From a bacterium (GTDB taxonomy: Bacteria > Patescibacteriota > Microgenomatia > UBA1400 > PJMF01): 20,044 nt of DNA. The stretch is from positions 1 through 20,044 of the forward strand of contig OMIS01000007.1 of assembly GCA_900299155.1 (NCBI GenBank), read 5' to 3'. The translations under genes were made by a program, and so were the position numbers. This document shows positions 1 through 8,800 of the stretch, one piece after another. The notes under the pieces were generated by a model, which ran no database searches, was not told the DNA's origin, and saw nothing but the letters and a program-made list of their open reading frames with translations. How positions within the stretch are numbered: position 1 is the first letter of the stretch; the number at the start of each line of letters is the position of its first letter.

Positions 1-276
1 ACAAAAAAGAAAGTACTTAGTCGCTTACTTCCTGTCACAAAAACAACCAACAAAAATTGCCAAATTAGCAACACGAAATTTCTATTAACTCCTGGTAGCG
101 TATCATACGCTATTTTATATCTTACAATTATTGCAAAAGAGTATTTTGCCTATGAAACTATGACCTCCGAACATCTGCGATTATTTTTCTTATTTATAAA
201 TATTTTTGCTTCGGGGTTATTAATCTGGGGTTTCTCGCAGATTTACAGAGTCAGTAAACGCCTGAGATTATTCTAA
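1..276 (+). CDS. C-terminal part of an unknown membrane protein
   Basis: An open frame runs from the first base of the window to a TAA at 274-276 (91 codons), so the gene starts upstream. The visible part has a basic, polar start (many Lys, Asn and Thr), then two hydrophobic stretches of about 17-20 residues. One lies around codons 34-50 and the other around codons 61-81, and the tail is basic (RVSKRLRLF). The picture is the end of an integral membrane protein with at least two membrane segments and a positive cytoplasmic tail. I recognise no family. It is convergent with umuC, whose stop lies 19 bases away, with no obvious terminator hairpin between them. That it is a gene at all rests on the open frame, its membrane-like composition and the tight fit to the next gene. 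Confidence 0.6.
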   Translation, partial: TKKKVLSRLLPVTKTTNKNCQISNTKFLLTPGSVSYAILYLTIIAKEYFAYETMTSEHLRLFFLFINIFASGLLIWGFSQIYRVSKRLRLF

Positions 277-295
277 AATTTATCATTTCTTTCTC

Positions 296-1579
296 TTAAT
301 ATGCGGTAAGTAACTCAGTGAGATGCGTGGTATAGCGTGGTGTACGCTGCTCATTTTTACCCTGCCATTTTTTGTGAATTCCTGCAGCGGCAAAACCAAT
401 TGAGCTTCTGCCATACCGATTCCTGACGGCATCCACTGCATCACTAATGCTTTGCCGTACCCCAATTTGATTATTTTCCTTTTGTAAAAACAGATGTTGT
501 TGAATTGTGTGCTGTGGGGTTATTTCAGAAAGAAAAACTCCAGCTTTTGCATATCGAACACCAGGCTTAAAAATTTTTTTCAGCATCTGCAAGCCATACT
601 GAATAAAGGTTGGTGTGTAGTTGGAAGCAATTGGCAACGCCATAGTCATGCTATTGCCATAGTAGGGTTCTGTTTTGGAATAATAGGATGAACGAATATA
701 TACCGTGAGAAATCGTGCCACGGAGTGTTGCTTTCTTAATTTGTGACAAGCAGTGTCAATGTAACTAGCCACAGCTTCTTCCAAATCATGCAGCTCTGTG
801 ACCCGCTGTCCAAATGAACGAGAGGACAAAATACCTTTTTTAGGTGCACGATTCTCGCTAAATGCAGCACACGAAATGCAAAGAAGTTCTGCTCGTGTGC
901 GCACACCCATGATTTTTAAGTATTTGCGAACTGTGAGTTCAGAAGTTTGGATGAGATCATAGGCGGTGTATATGTTTGCTGTTTGCAGTGTTCGAGCAGA
1001 TGTATAGCCAATACCCCATACATCACCGACAGGTAGTTGCTGAAGATAGTAATTTATTTGAGTCTGTGACAGTGCCGCAAAACTAAAAACTCCATTACAG
1101 ATCTCCCATTTTTTCGCAAATTCATTGGCCGCCTTTGCCAGTGTTCGTGTCGGAGCAATTCCAATCGAAACAGGAATTCCTGTGTACTGCATTATAGTCG
1201 TGCGTACTTTTTCTGCCCACGTCTCATACTGGTCTGCACTATAAAAAGAAAGTGGAATAAACGCTTCATCTACAGAGTAATACTCCACTTCAGGGGAAAA
1301 CTCTTCTAATGTTTTCATAATCCGTGATGACATATCACCATAGAGTTCAAAGTTTGAAGAAAAGACACGAACTCCATGTTCTTGGACCAGGTCTCTAATT
1401 TTGAACAGGGGAGCTCCCATGGGGATGCCTAAAGCCTTGGCTTCATTAGACCGAGAAACTGCACACCCATCATTATTTGAAAGTACAATGACTGGCTTAT
1501 TTTCGAGACCAGGATTAAATGCACGTTCACACGACACAAAAAAATTATTGCAATCGACAACCGCAAACATAGTGGGCAT
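296..1579 (-). CDS. umuC: UmuC-type Y-family translesion DNA polymerase (Pol V catalytic subunit)
   Basis: The product (427 aa) copies past DNA damage in complex with processed UmuD. The order of motifs is canonical. The first catalytic Asp sits in VVDCNNFF (D9), with SNNDGCAVSRS at 34-44 and the steric-gate region FELYGDMSSR near 77-86. The catalytic pair is SVDEAF (D104, E105), followed by TLAKAANEFAKK and a helix-hairpin-helix VWGIGYTSARTL near 187-198. The little-finger motif is SSRSFGQRV, and QQHLF at 360-364 matches a beta-clamp-binding pentapeptide. Length matches E. coli UmuC (422 aa). Family alignment favours Met4 (base 1570), since homologues begin MFALVDCNNF. The ATG at 1579 lies two bases after the umuD stop, which suits reinitiation. 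It is the second gene of a umuDC operon. Confidence 0.95.
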   Translation of the reverse strand: MPTMFAVVDCNNFFVSCERAFNPGLENKPVIVLSNNDGCAVSRSNEAKALGIPMGAPLFKIRDLVQEHGVRVFSSNFELYGDMSSRIMKTLEEFSPEVEYYSVDEAFIPLSFYSADQYETWAEKVRTTIMQYTGIPVSIGIAPTRTLAKAANEFAKKWEICNGVFSFAALSQTQINYYLQQLPVGDVWGIGYTSARTLQTANIYTAYDLIQTSELTVRKYLKIMGVRTRAELLCISCAAFSENRAPKKGILSSRSFGQRVTELHDLEEAVASYIDTACHKLRKQHSVARFLTVYIRSSYYSKTEPYYGNSMTMALPIASNYTPTFIQYGLQMLKKIFKPGVRYAKAGVFLSEITPQHTIQQHLFLQKENNQIGVRQSISDAVDAVRNRYGRSSIGFAAAGIHKKWQGKNEQRTPRYTTHLTELLTAY

Positions 1580-1581
1580 AG

Positions 1582-2037
1582 TTACCGAAGTTCTTTCGCT
1601 CCAATCGTGTGCTGGAGTGGTTTAATGACACTACTAACTACACCCCAAATCACAACGGTTTCAGTTACTTGTAGTGGCCGAAATAGCGATTTTTTATTTT
1701 CTGCAACGAGATACAGACCATCTCGGTTTTTGGTGAGTCGTTTTACTAAAAATTGATCATCACAGTATGCGATTACCACCGATCCTGGTTGTGGCTGTAA
1801 GCTACGATCTACTATCAAGAGATCTCCTTCAAAAATGCCCGCGTCTACCATTGAGGTGCCGCTCGCACGCACTAAAAAAGTAGCAGCAGGATGCTCGATC
1901 AAAAGTCTATTCAGATCAATACCTACATCCACAGCTTCTTCTGCAGGGCTTGGAAAACCAGCACTAACGCTTGAGACTACCAAAGGAGTAGTTTGCAGAG
2001 GAAAATCGTGGGTAAGCTTGCTAATAATATGAGCCAT
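1582..2037 (-). CDS. umuD: UmuD, self-cleaving S24 peptidase subunit of Pol V
   Basis: This LexA-like protein cleaves itself when RecA filaments form, and the processed dimer activates UmuC. From the ATG at 2037 it is 151 aa. It shows a cleavage region SAGFPSPAEE with Ala26-Gly27 as the scissile pair, a nucleophile in ASGTSM (Ser62) and the general-base Lys in FLVKRL (Lys99). These are offset by only two from E. coli UmuD (24/25, 60, 97). The DLNRLLIEHPAATFLV stretch is typical of UmuD rather than LexA. No N-terminal winged-helix DNA-binding domain is present, so it is not the SOS repressor. An upstream start at 2091 would add 18 residues that do not fit the family. The ATG at 2037 sits six bases after a -10-like GATACT, so the message may be leaderless. 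Confidence 0.93.
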   Translation of the reverse strand: MAHIISKLTHDFPLQTTPLVVSSVSAGFPSPAEEAVDVGIDLNRLLIEHPAATFLVRASGTSMVDAGIFEGDLLIVDRSLQPQPGSVVIAYCDDQFLVKRLTKNRDGLYLVAENKKSLFRPLQVTETVVIWGVVSSVIKPLQHTIGAKELR

Positions 2038-2043
2038 GGTTCT

Positions 2044-2082
2044 AGTATCATCCGAATATAAGACGAAAGTCAATACTTGCAA
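2044..2082 (-). promoter_or_regulatory. Candidate umuDC promoter, possibly leaderless
   Basis: Read on the minus strand, TTGACT (2073-2068) and GATACT (2049-2044) are separated by 18 bases. The start codon at 2037 follows six bases after the -10, so transcription would begin at or near the ATG. A second arrangement in the same stretch is TTGCAA (2082-2077), 16 bases, TATATT (2060-2055), which would give a leader of roughly a dozen bases. Either is consistent with a very short 5' end. No Shine-Dalgarno sequence is visible before 2037. Confidence 0.45.
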
Positions 2083-2096
2083 CACCACCAATTTGC

Positions 2097-2113
2097 CTAG
2101 AGAATTTATCTAG
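2097..2113. promoter_or_regulatory. Near-perfect 17-bp palindrome between divergent umuD and membrane gene
   Basis: CTAGAGAATTTATCTAG reads as an inverted repeat with seven of eight pairs matching around a central T. It lies in the 98-bp divergent intergenic region, 10 bases before the -10 of the rightward gene and about 60 bases before umuD. Its place and symmetry suit a dimeric repressor such as a LexA-type SOS regulator. It does not match the E. coli (CTGT-N8-ACAG) or Bacillus (GAAC-N4-GTTC) boxes. Function is inferred only. Confidence 0.35.
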
Positions 2114-2122
2114 TAAAACAAG

Positions 2123-2128
2123 TAGAAT
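2123..2128 (+). promoter_or_regulatory. -10-like TAGAAT of the GT-C-like membrane protein gene
   Basis: TAGAAT ends seven bases before the ATG at 2136, which would place transcription initiation on the start codon. No clear -35 element was found about 17 bases upstream, where the palindrome at 2097-2113 lies. The same hexamer overlaps the earlier ATG at 2127, an argument against that start. Confidence 0.4.
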
Positions 2129-2135
2129 GTTGCGT

Positions 2136-3863
2136 ATGAAGCGATTCCTGAGATTATTTGAACGCAGTACATGGATAGATGCAATTTTATTGCTAGTAGT
2201 AAGTGTGCTTGTGATACGATCATTACTCCCGCTTTTCCCTGTAGGGTTTCCTGCAACACATGATGGTGAAACTCATATAGCACGGATGGTGAACTATGCC
2301 GTAGCCTTGCGCCAAGGACAGTTCCCACCTCGCTTTGCACCTTCATTTTGGAATGGCTTTGGATATCCAGTCTTTAATTTTCACTATCCTCTCCTTAATA
2401 TTTTAGGCTCGCCGTTTGTGATAATTGGTCTAGATCCTGAAGTAGTGTTCAAAGTAGTAATTGGGCTTGCATGGATCAGTTTGTGGATTGGTACATTTGT
2501 GTATGTATGGCAGGTTACTAAAGAACGTACCGCAGGTTTAATGGGGGTGCTGCTACTGCTTATGGGACCATACTTTTATACACTCGTATATGTGCGTGGC
2601 TCATATGGAGAGTTACTTGCATGTGCGGCATTTGTGTGGGCACTTTTTGTCATTGAATGGCGCAGTGAAAAAAATAAAAAAATACCGTTTATATCAAGCA
2701 CGCTTATACTGCTAACTACTGCAGTACTGCTTGCGCATAATATTTATGCGACGCTGTTATTCCCCAGTATGCTGCTGTATGGAGTGTTGAAAAAGCCAAA
2801 ATATCTGTCAGGGGTCAATGTGGCAACTGAATTTTTAATTGCCTTTGGATTGAGTGCATTTTTTTGGATTCCGTCACTACTGGAAAAGAAATATATTATT
2901 TTTGATGATTTACTGAATACACTGTACCTAGATCACTTTAATTCACTCATGCAGTTGGTAAATTCCAATGTTACCTTTGGAATTTCGATTGCTGGTACCC
3001 AAGATACACTTTCATTGGGTATAGGTGCCACGGGCGTGGCGGTACTGGGGAGTGCAGCACTCTACATACTGCAAAAAGTATTTCCTGAGCGCACCAAATT
3101 ACTGCGCAGTACATCTACACTATATATAGCAGTAGGGCTTGTCTGTGCAGCCCTATTTATATTTTTACAGTTACCAATTTCTAAACTACTATGGCAGTAC
3201 CTATTCATCTTGCCATATTTCCAGTTCCCTTGGCGTTTTTTAGGGCCGCTGACTTTGGTCTTGGCGGCAGTGGGCGGTTTTTTGTGGCATACAAAACAGA
3301 GAGTAGTACAGATACTACTCCTGGGTGGGTTAATTATTCATGCCACTGTCATCCCCAAGTGGTACTGGCCAAGTTATTCTCATTTTGAACCAGCGTATTA
3401 TTTTAACTACCAATTAACCTCTACTATTCTTGATGAACTGAGGCCAAAAACTTTTAGTGTTGAACCATGGATAGTTAGTAGCAATACACCAGAGGTGCAG
3501 GGAAGTGCCACGGTCTCTGATCTCAAATGGCGTGGTACGTATCGCACGTATTCAATTACTACTTCAGAACCCACAATTGTTGTAGAACCCACGATGTATT
3601 TCTTGGGGTGGAAAGTGTGGGCAAATGGCCAGCCTATTGACCTACTGATCCCCGAAAAAAATCCAGACGCTGCACAGAAATATAAAGGACAGGTAGCATT
3701 TTCATTGCCTGCAGGTACTTGGCAGATTCGCAGTCAAATGACACAACAAACTCCCGCTCGTTTAGTTGGTAATAGCTTGAGTATTGCAAGTAGCGGTATA
3801 CTAGTATGGTTACTTTGGAATGATATCAGAGAAAAATTGAGGAAGAACCGCTCCAAAATATAG
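2136..3863 (+). CDS. Polytopic membrane protein, PTPS-related / GT-C glycosyltransferase-like
   Basis: This is a 575-aa protein with roughly 11-13 membrane segments. After the first segment it has THDGETHIARMVNY (Asp43, His47), then PPRFAPSFWNGFGYPVFNFHYP. That pair of motifs is the hallmark of the membrane family annotated as 6-pyruvoyl-tetrahydropterin synthase-related, which has the layout of GT-C glycosyltransferases and YfhO-like proteins. The Asp in the first outer loop is the usual catalytic position of GT-C enzymes. A soluble, beta-rich segment near residues 420-535 (including EPTMYFLGWKVWANGQ) precedes a last membrane helix and a basic tail. The likely role is transfer of a lipid-linked sugar outside the membrane; the substrate is unknown. 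The start at 2136 is preferred over 2127 because TAGAAT overlaps the latter. It is transcribed away from umuDC and followed by a likely terminator. Confidence 0.8.
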   Translation: MKRFLRLFERSTWIDAILLLVVSVLVIRSLLPLFPVGFPATHDGETHIARMVNYAVALRQGQFPPRFAPSFWNGFGYPVFNFHYPLLNILGSPFVIIGLDPEVVFKVVIGLAWISLWIGTFVYVWQVTKERTAGLMGVLLLLMGPYFYTLVYVRGSYGELLACAAFVWALFVIEWRSEKNKKIPFISSTLILLTTAVLLAHNIYATLLFPSMLLYGVLKKPKYLSGVNVATEFLIAFGLSAFFWIPSLLEKKYIIFDDLLNTLYLDHFNSLMQLVNSNVTFGISIAGTQDTLSLGIGATGVAVLGSAALYILQKVFPERTKLLRSTSTLYIAVGLVCAALFIFLQLPISKLLWQYLFILPYFQFPWRFLGPLTLVLAAVGGFLWHTKQRVVQILLLGGLIIHATVIPKWYWPSYSHFEPAYYFNYQLTSTILDELRPKTFSVEPWIVSSNTPEVQGSATVSDLKWRGTYRTYSITTSEPTIVVEPTMYFLGWKVWANGQPIDLLIPEKNPDAAQKYKGQVAFSLPAGTWQIRSQMTQQTPARLVGNSLSIASSGILVWLLWNDIREKLRKNRSKI

Positions 3864-3895
3864 CTAAGTTCTTACATAACCTTGGCATTTTTTTT
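3863..3895 (+). terminator. Likely rho-independent terminator after the GT-C-like gene
   Basis: GCTAAG (3863-3868) pairs with CTTGGC (3881-3886), six pairs including one G-U, around a 12-base loop. It is followed after one A by eight T residues (3888-3895). It begins on the last base of the stop codon. The stem is short, so strength is uncertain, but the T tract is the longest near any gene end in the window. Confidence 0.5.
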
Positions 3896-3907
3896 AAAGC
3901 AGGTTCT

Positions 3908-3913
3908 TATACT
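3908..3913 (+). promoter_or_regulatory. Possible -10 of the acidic-protein gene
   Basis: TATACT at 3908-3913 would give a leader of about 28 bases that includes the AAGGAG ribosome binding site. A TTGGCA at 3882-3887 is 20 bases upstream, too far for a standard -35, so the promoter would rely mainly on the -10. Confidence 0.35.
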
Positions 3914-3941
3914 CCCCAAGTAGTGAAACCAAAGGAGTACT

Positions 3942-4223
3942 ATGAATAACTCAACTGATTTTGAAGAATCATTAGATACCTTAATTCATGAAGAAAATGA
4001 TGCTGAATTTGTGCAAGAGCAAGGGCAAGTGCACCCAACTCCCCAGGTTAAAGGTGAGCAATCCATAAGTGGCCATATGCCATCACCTGACTCAGATGAT
4101 GATATAGAGGAACAGGCTCATGCTGTGGGTATACACCTTGATGAAACAGAAGATACCCCAACTGAACTCAATATTGGTAAAGATATTGCTGATGCTGAAC
4201 AAGCACATCGTCATGGTTCATAG
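3942..4223 (+). CDS. Small, very acidic protein of unknown function
   Basis: This is a 93-aa protein preceded by a good ribosome binding site (AAGGAG, five bases before the ATG). About a quarter of the residues are Asp or Glu (24 by my count), against two Lys and one Arg, and seven are His. There is no membrane segment, signal peptide or Cys. An acidic cluster PDSDDDIEEQ near residues 49-58 is followed by a more ordered-looking half, AHAVGIHLDETEDTPTELNIGKDIADAEQAH. It probably is partly disordered in the cytoplasm. It stands alone between a terminator and the next promoter, so neighbours do not suggest a job. I do not recognise the family. Coding status is supported by the ribosome binding site and the strong composition bias. 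Confidence 0.7.
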   Translation: MNNSTDFEESLDTLIHEENDAEFVQEQGQVHPTPQVKGEQSISGHMPSPDSDDDIEEQAHAVGIHLDETEDTPTELNIGKDIADAEQAHRHGS

Positions 4224-4317
4224 CAAAGCTTTTGTTCAATTGAAATAAATTATAAAAGGTTTCCACTCATTCTTTTCGTTGTAGCTAACCACTAGTTATG
4301 TATATTTTGCTATATTC

Positions 4318-4326
4318 TGATATAAT
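4318..4326 (+). promoter_or_regulatory. Extended -10 promoter of the HlyD/RND operon
   Basis: TGATATAAT is an exact extended -10 (TG, one base, TATAAT). No convincing -35 lies 17 bases upstream, as expected for extended -10 promoters. Initiation near 4333 would give a leader of about 43 bases. The 152-base spacer (4224-4375) otherwise holds only AT-rich sequence and a 10-bp palindrome TTCAATTGAA near 4235. A weak AAAGG lies about ten bases before the ATG. Confidence 0.55.
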
Positions 4327-4375
4327 CGACAAACTTGCCAGAGTTACATGATTTCTCACGAAAGGCACTCACAGT

Positions 4376-5809
4376 ATGGGAAAATTCACAGAATTTTTTG
4401 CGGCATCTAAGAAAAAAGTGCTGTATTACATCGATAAGTATCCTTTTGCATTATTCCTCGGTTTATTGGGAGTTTTATTGGTTTTAATAATCATTGGTAA
4501 TTATCTTCGTACCCCAGCACCTATTGCTGAAGAAGCACAGCATGCACCTACTTCAGTACAAGTCTATGCTCAAGGTTCTACCCCAATGATTGGTGCAACA
4601 GCAAAAATTGAGAAAAGTGGCGTTATTACAATATTTGCACAGACTAGTGGTATTGTACAAAAAATCCCCGTTACTGAAGGCACTCATGTACAACGTGGCA
4701 CAAAATTGGTAGTTTTCTCTACCAATTACCAGGGAGCAAATGCAGCTGCTGTAAGTAGACAACTTGCACAGCGCAATGCCAAGTTTGCAAATGATAATTA
4801 TCAATTTCAAAAAGATACAATTGCTCAACAACGTGAAGTGGCACAAAAAGTTGAAGCGCAAGCTAGTGATCTTCGCAGTATTACACGAGATTCTCTCCAA
4901 GATACACGAGACGTCATTAAACTGAATGAAGATATTCTCAATTCTATAAATCTGCAACTTGCTGATCTTGAGGCAAACAATGTACATGGTGCTACGGACA
5001 GCGCAGTTTTGGCAGTAAAACAAGGTAAAGCACAGTTATTAGTGGGATTAAATAACTTGCGTGCAGGATTGCGTAGTGCTGAATATTCTAGTTCTAATGA
5101 TCAAGAACCTGCTCAGCTGGCTCAATTGCAGCGTGACATCACGCTTAAGCAGTTAGATTTACAAGAAAGATCGTTAGACCTTTCCAAAGATGTTGCTAAT
5201 TTACAAGTTAAACTTCAATCGATTTCTGAATCACTCATGTATCCTACAACTCCATGTCCAGGAACTGTAGAACGGGTGTTTGTAAAAGTGGGTCAACTCG
5301 TAAATCCGGGTACTCCTATTGCAATAGTGCGAGCTGATGCTCGAGAGATGACTGGGGTTGTGACTGTGCCAGGTGAAATTGCCAGCAGAGTATCTCGAGC
5401 TGAGCAAAGTATTTTCACAGTAGAAGGCACAACCTTTTCACTAGCCCCAAGATATATTTCTGCAGAACCTACAGATGGAAACTTGCATACTATTTTATTT
5501 AGTATTCCTGGAGAGTACGAACAGTATTTCTCCAATAATGAGCAAGTTGCAGTGCAACTTCCATTGGGTTCACCAGTAGCACGTAGTACAGACCTATATA
5601 TTCCTCTTGATGCAGTCTATCAAACCCAAGAATCAGCATTTGTGTATGTTGCTGTGACTGAATCAGACAAAACAGTTGCACGAGTAAAACAAGTAGAACT
5701 GGGTGCTGTTTCAGGTGGATATGTCAAAGTTACTTCTGGATTAACTGATGCAGATAAAGTAATTATTACCCGCGGAATGAGTGATGGTGAGTTACTGGCC
5801 ATCCAATAA
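4376..5809 (+). CDS. HlyD-family membrane fusion (periplasmic adaptor-like) protein of an RND pump
   Basis: This is a 477-aa protein with a short basic cytoplasmic start, one membrane anchor near residues 23-43, and an external part built like RND adaptors. The first biotinyl-lipoyl half motif is at about 82-114 (GVITIFAQTSGIVQKIPVTE, then G-x-x-V-x-x-G-x-x-L). A long, Gln- and Asp-rich alpha-hairpin spans about 120-285. The second lipoyl half is at about 290-320 (PCPGTVERVFVKVGQLVNPG), followed by beta-barrel and membrane-proximal domains ending in VKVTSGLTDADKVIITRG. It should couple the following RND protein to its exit path. No outer-membrane channel gene lies nearby, and the anchor is a helix rather than a lipobox. 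In an organism without an outer membrane it may instead act as an extracytoplasmic substrate-binding partner. Confidence 0.88.
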   Translation: MGKFTEFFAASKKKVLYYIDKYPFALFLGLLGVLLVLIIIGNYLRTPAPIAEEAQHAPTSVQVYAQGSTPMIGATAKIEKSGVITIFAQTSGIVQKIPVTEGTHVQRGTKLVVFSTNYQGANAAAVSRQLAQRNAKFANDNYQFQKDTIAQQREVAQKVEAQASDLRSITRDSLQDTRDVIKLNEDILNSINLQLADLEANNVHGATDSAVLAVKQGKAQLLVGLNNLRAGLRSAEYSSSNDQEPAQLAQLQRDITLKQLDLQERSLDLSKDVANLQVKLQSISESLMYPTTPCPGTVERVFVKVGQLVNPGTPIAIVRADAREMTGVVTVPGEIASRVSRAEQSIFTVEGTTFSLAPRYISAEPTDGNLHTILFSIPGEYEQYFSNNEQVAVQLPLGSPVARSTDLYIPLDAVYQTQESAFVYVAVTESDKTVARVKQVELGAVSGGYVKVTSGLTDADKVIITRGMSDGELLAIQ

Positions 5810-5830
5810 CAGGATCATACGGATTTATAT

Positions 5831-8800
5831 ATGAAACAGAATGCCAATAAAGAGCGCGGATCGTATTTAGATCGATTGCAGTTTGATCCAAAACTGATAA
5901 CTGGGTTTGTGTCATCATACATTCAGAACATTCGCTTAGTTCTACTGCTGGTACTGACCATTGTTTTAGTAGGGTTAGTGTCATATTTAAATTTACCAAA
6001 GCGCTTAAATCCTGAAGTAAAAATACCAATTGTCACGGTAATTTCTACCCTTCCAGGGGCATCACCACAAGACGTCGAAACTTTGGTGACAACTCCATTG
6101 GAAGATGCCGTGCGTGGTGTGCAGGGTATTGATCAAGTTAACTCAGTTTCACAACAAAATGTTTCTTTGGTGACAGTGCAGTTCTTTTCAAATATTGATC
6201 GTGAGAAAGCCCGAGAAGATGTAAAAAATGCATTGGATAGTGTGGTGCTCCCAGAAAACGCTTCAGAACCAGATATCAAAGCATTGGACTTTGAAAATGT
6301 GCCTATCTGGCAGTTTGCTCTGACCAGCACGGGTGGTGTGCCAGATCTAATGGCTGCTGCAGATGATTTGAAGCAACAAATTGAAGATATTCCACAAGTG
6401 GACAGAGTAGAAACTACGGGTATAGAAACACAGGAAGTGGTCGTCTATCTAAATCCTCAAAAGTTGGCTCAGTATAAAATTAATCCGCTGCAAGTTTCTC
6501 AATTGATTCGTTCTGCGCGTAACTCATTTCCAGCTGGAACTGTTCAGTCTGCTACGAACACATTTACAATTAGTATTGATCGTAGAGTAGCGTCTGTTGC
6601 TGATATTCGTAACCTTCAGCTTACTGTTGGAAACCAAGTGGTAACACTGTCTGAAATTGCATCAATTCAAGAACAGTCAGTAGTTAACCAACAAACGACG
6701 TACATCGCCTCAGCAGAAAAACCAGCGACAAGATCGGTGGTTTTTTCAGTGTATAAAACAACAGCTGCAGATATTACTGGTACTGGTGATAAAGTTGAAG
6801 CACTAGTCGACCAGTTCCTTAGAAAAAGTGACGGCACTGTTTCAGTGATTTCAATATTGAACACCAGTGAGCAAATTCAAGAACAGTTTACTGATTTATT
6901 GGATGAATTCTCTACAACGATTTTACTCGTGATGATTGTGCTCTTTTTATTTTTAGGATTCCGTCAAGCACTGATCTCATCATTAACAGTGCCATTAACA
7001 TTTTTATCGGCATTCTTTTTAATGCAACTGACTGGCATGACGATAAACTTCCTATCGTTGTTTGCATTCTTACTGGCATTGGGACTGTTGGTGGACGATA
7101 CGATCGTTGTGGTATCAGCGATGACGACATACTTCAAAACAGGAAAGTTTAGCCCACTCGAAACCGGTATTTTAGTTTGGCGTGACACGATTATTCCAAT
7201 TTGGTCTACCACATTAACAACGATTTGGGCGTTCGTCCCACTATTATTAGCATCAGGTATTATCGGTGAGTTTATTAAACCCATTCCAATAGTCGTGACC
7301 GTGACAATGGTATCTTCTACGGCCATTGCAGTGTTAATTACATTACCTTTGATGATTGTTTTGCTTAAGCCAGTTATTCCAGCACGCGTAATTACCTTCT
7401 TAAAATTATTGCTGTTTATTGCAGCACTGGCCGTAATAGTATTCTTGAGTTTTAGTACCCCAGTATTCATCCCAATTTTGCTACTCTATTTTGTCTGTAG
7501 TTTTTTACTCTACAGAGGTGGTCGTACAATTTGGAATCAGACTAAAGAAAAAGTTGGCATCATTGGTAAAAAAGTATATTCCGCAGCTCCAAGTTGGGTG
7601 CAGCGAAGTGTGCAATTTTTCCGCAACAGTAGTGACCAAGGACTCGTGCCAATTGAGCCACTTGCACAAAAATATGAACGACTGATCTTGCGAGTTCTAG
7701 CGCGTAAATCCAGTAGACGGAAAGTTATTATCGCAATGATTGTGTATGCCGTTTTTTCATTTGCATTACTTCCACTTGGTTTTGTTAAAAATGAGTTCTT
7801 CCCCAAAACAAATGAAGATCAGGTCTATGTTCAGCTTGAATTGCCAAGCGGCGCGACTATTCAACAAACAGCTGTAGCAGGTACTCAGATCGTAGAGAAA
7901 CTCAGACACATTCCTGAAGCAGAGTATGTAACAGCAGAAATTGGGCGACGTGCCCCAAGTGATACTGGCAGCTCTGCACTATCCAACAATGCAAACAGTG
8001 CATATTTCACAGTTAAGTTGGTGGAAAAAGAAAATCGTAATCGAACCTCCACAGATATCGCAACTGCGCTACGTGAAGAGTACAAAGGCTACACTCAGGG
8101 AGATATCTCTATCATTGAAGTTTCTGGTGGACCTCCAGCAGGTGCAGATGTACAGATTACATTACTAGGAGATGATTTACAGCAGCTTGAGCACTATGTT
8201 ACTGATGTTAAAAAATATTTAGAAGCACAGCCACAAATAACTAACGTGCGTACTTCTGTGGCAGAGAGTACAAGTGGCATAGAGTTTAAGCCAGACTACA
8301 CCAAACTAGCAGAATTAAATGTAAGTGTTGATACAGTGGCAGGTGCTTTACGCATGTATGCATCTGGGATGCCATTAGATCAAATCGCATTTGATCCTGC
8401 AGATACAGACAAAACCGCAATCGTATTTAAGATTACTCCTGATGTGGGAACCCCAGAAGGGTTAACCCAGTTACAAATTGCTACTCCAGATGGTCGTTCC
8501 ATACCATTGACTGCACTTGGTGAAGTTCGCACAAAACCCAATCCAAGTGTTGTAACACACCGCAACTACAAACGCAGTATGACAGTCAGTGGTGCCGTTA
8601 TTGGTGGGCAATCAATCCCTGAAGCAAATAAAAAGCTACTAGAATATGTACAGTCCATAGATTTCAAATCTGGCTATAGTTGGGAAACTGGTGGCGTTAA
8701 TGAAGAAAATGCCAAGTCAATTCAGTCCATCTTACAAGCGATGTTACTCTCTGCTGTACTGATTATGATCACGATGGTGGTGCAGTTTGGTTCATTCAGA

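Noticed and set aside
4224..4317. Palindrome TTCAATTGAA and a small hairpin around AGCAAAGCTTTTGTT after the acidic-protein gene
   Set aside because: The stems are only four or five pairs, AT-rich and lack a following T tract, so neither a terminator nor an operator can be supported.
4553..5023. A 156-aa open frame on the minus strand inside the HlyD-family gene
   Set aside because: It is antisense to a gene with clear family motifs, has a Cys- and Ile-rich composition typical of a shadow frame, and shows no promoter or ribosome binding site.
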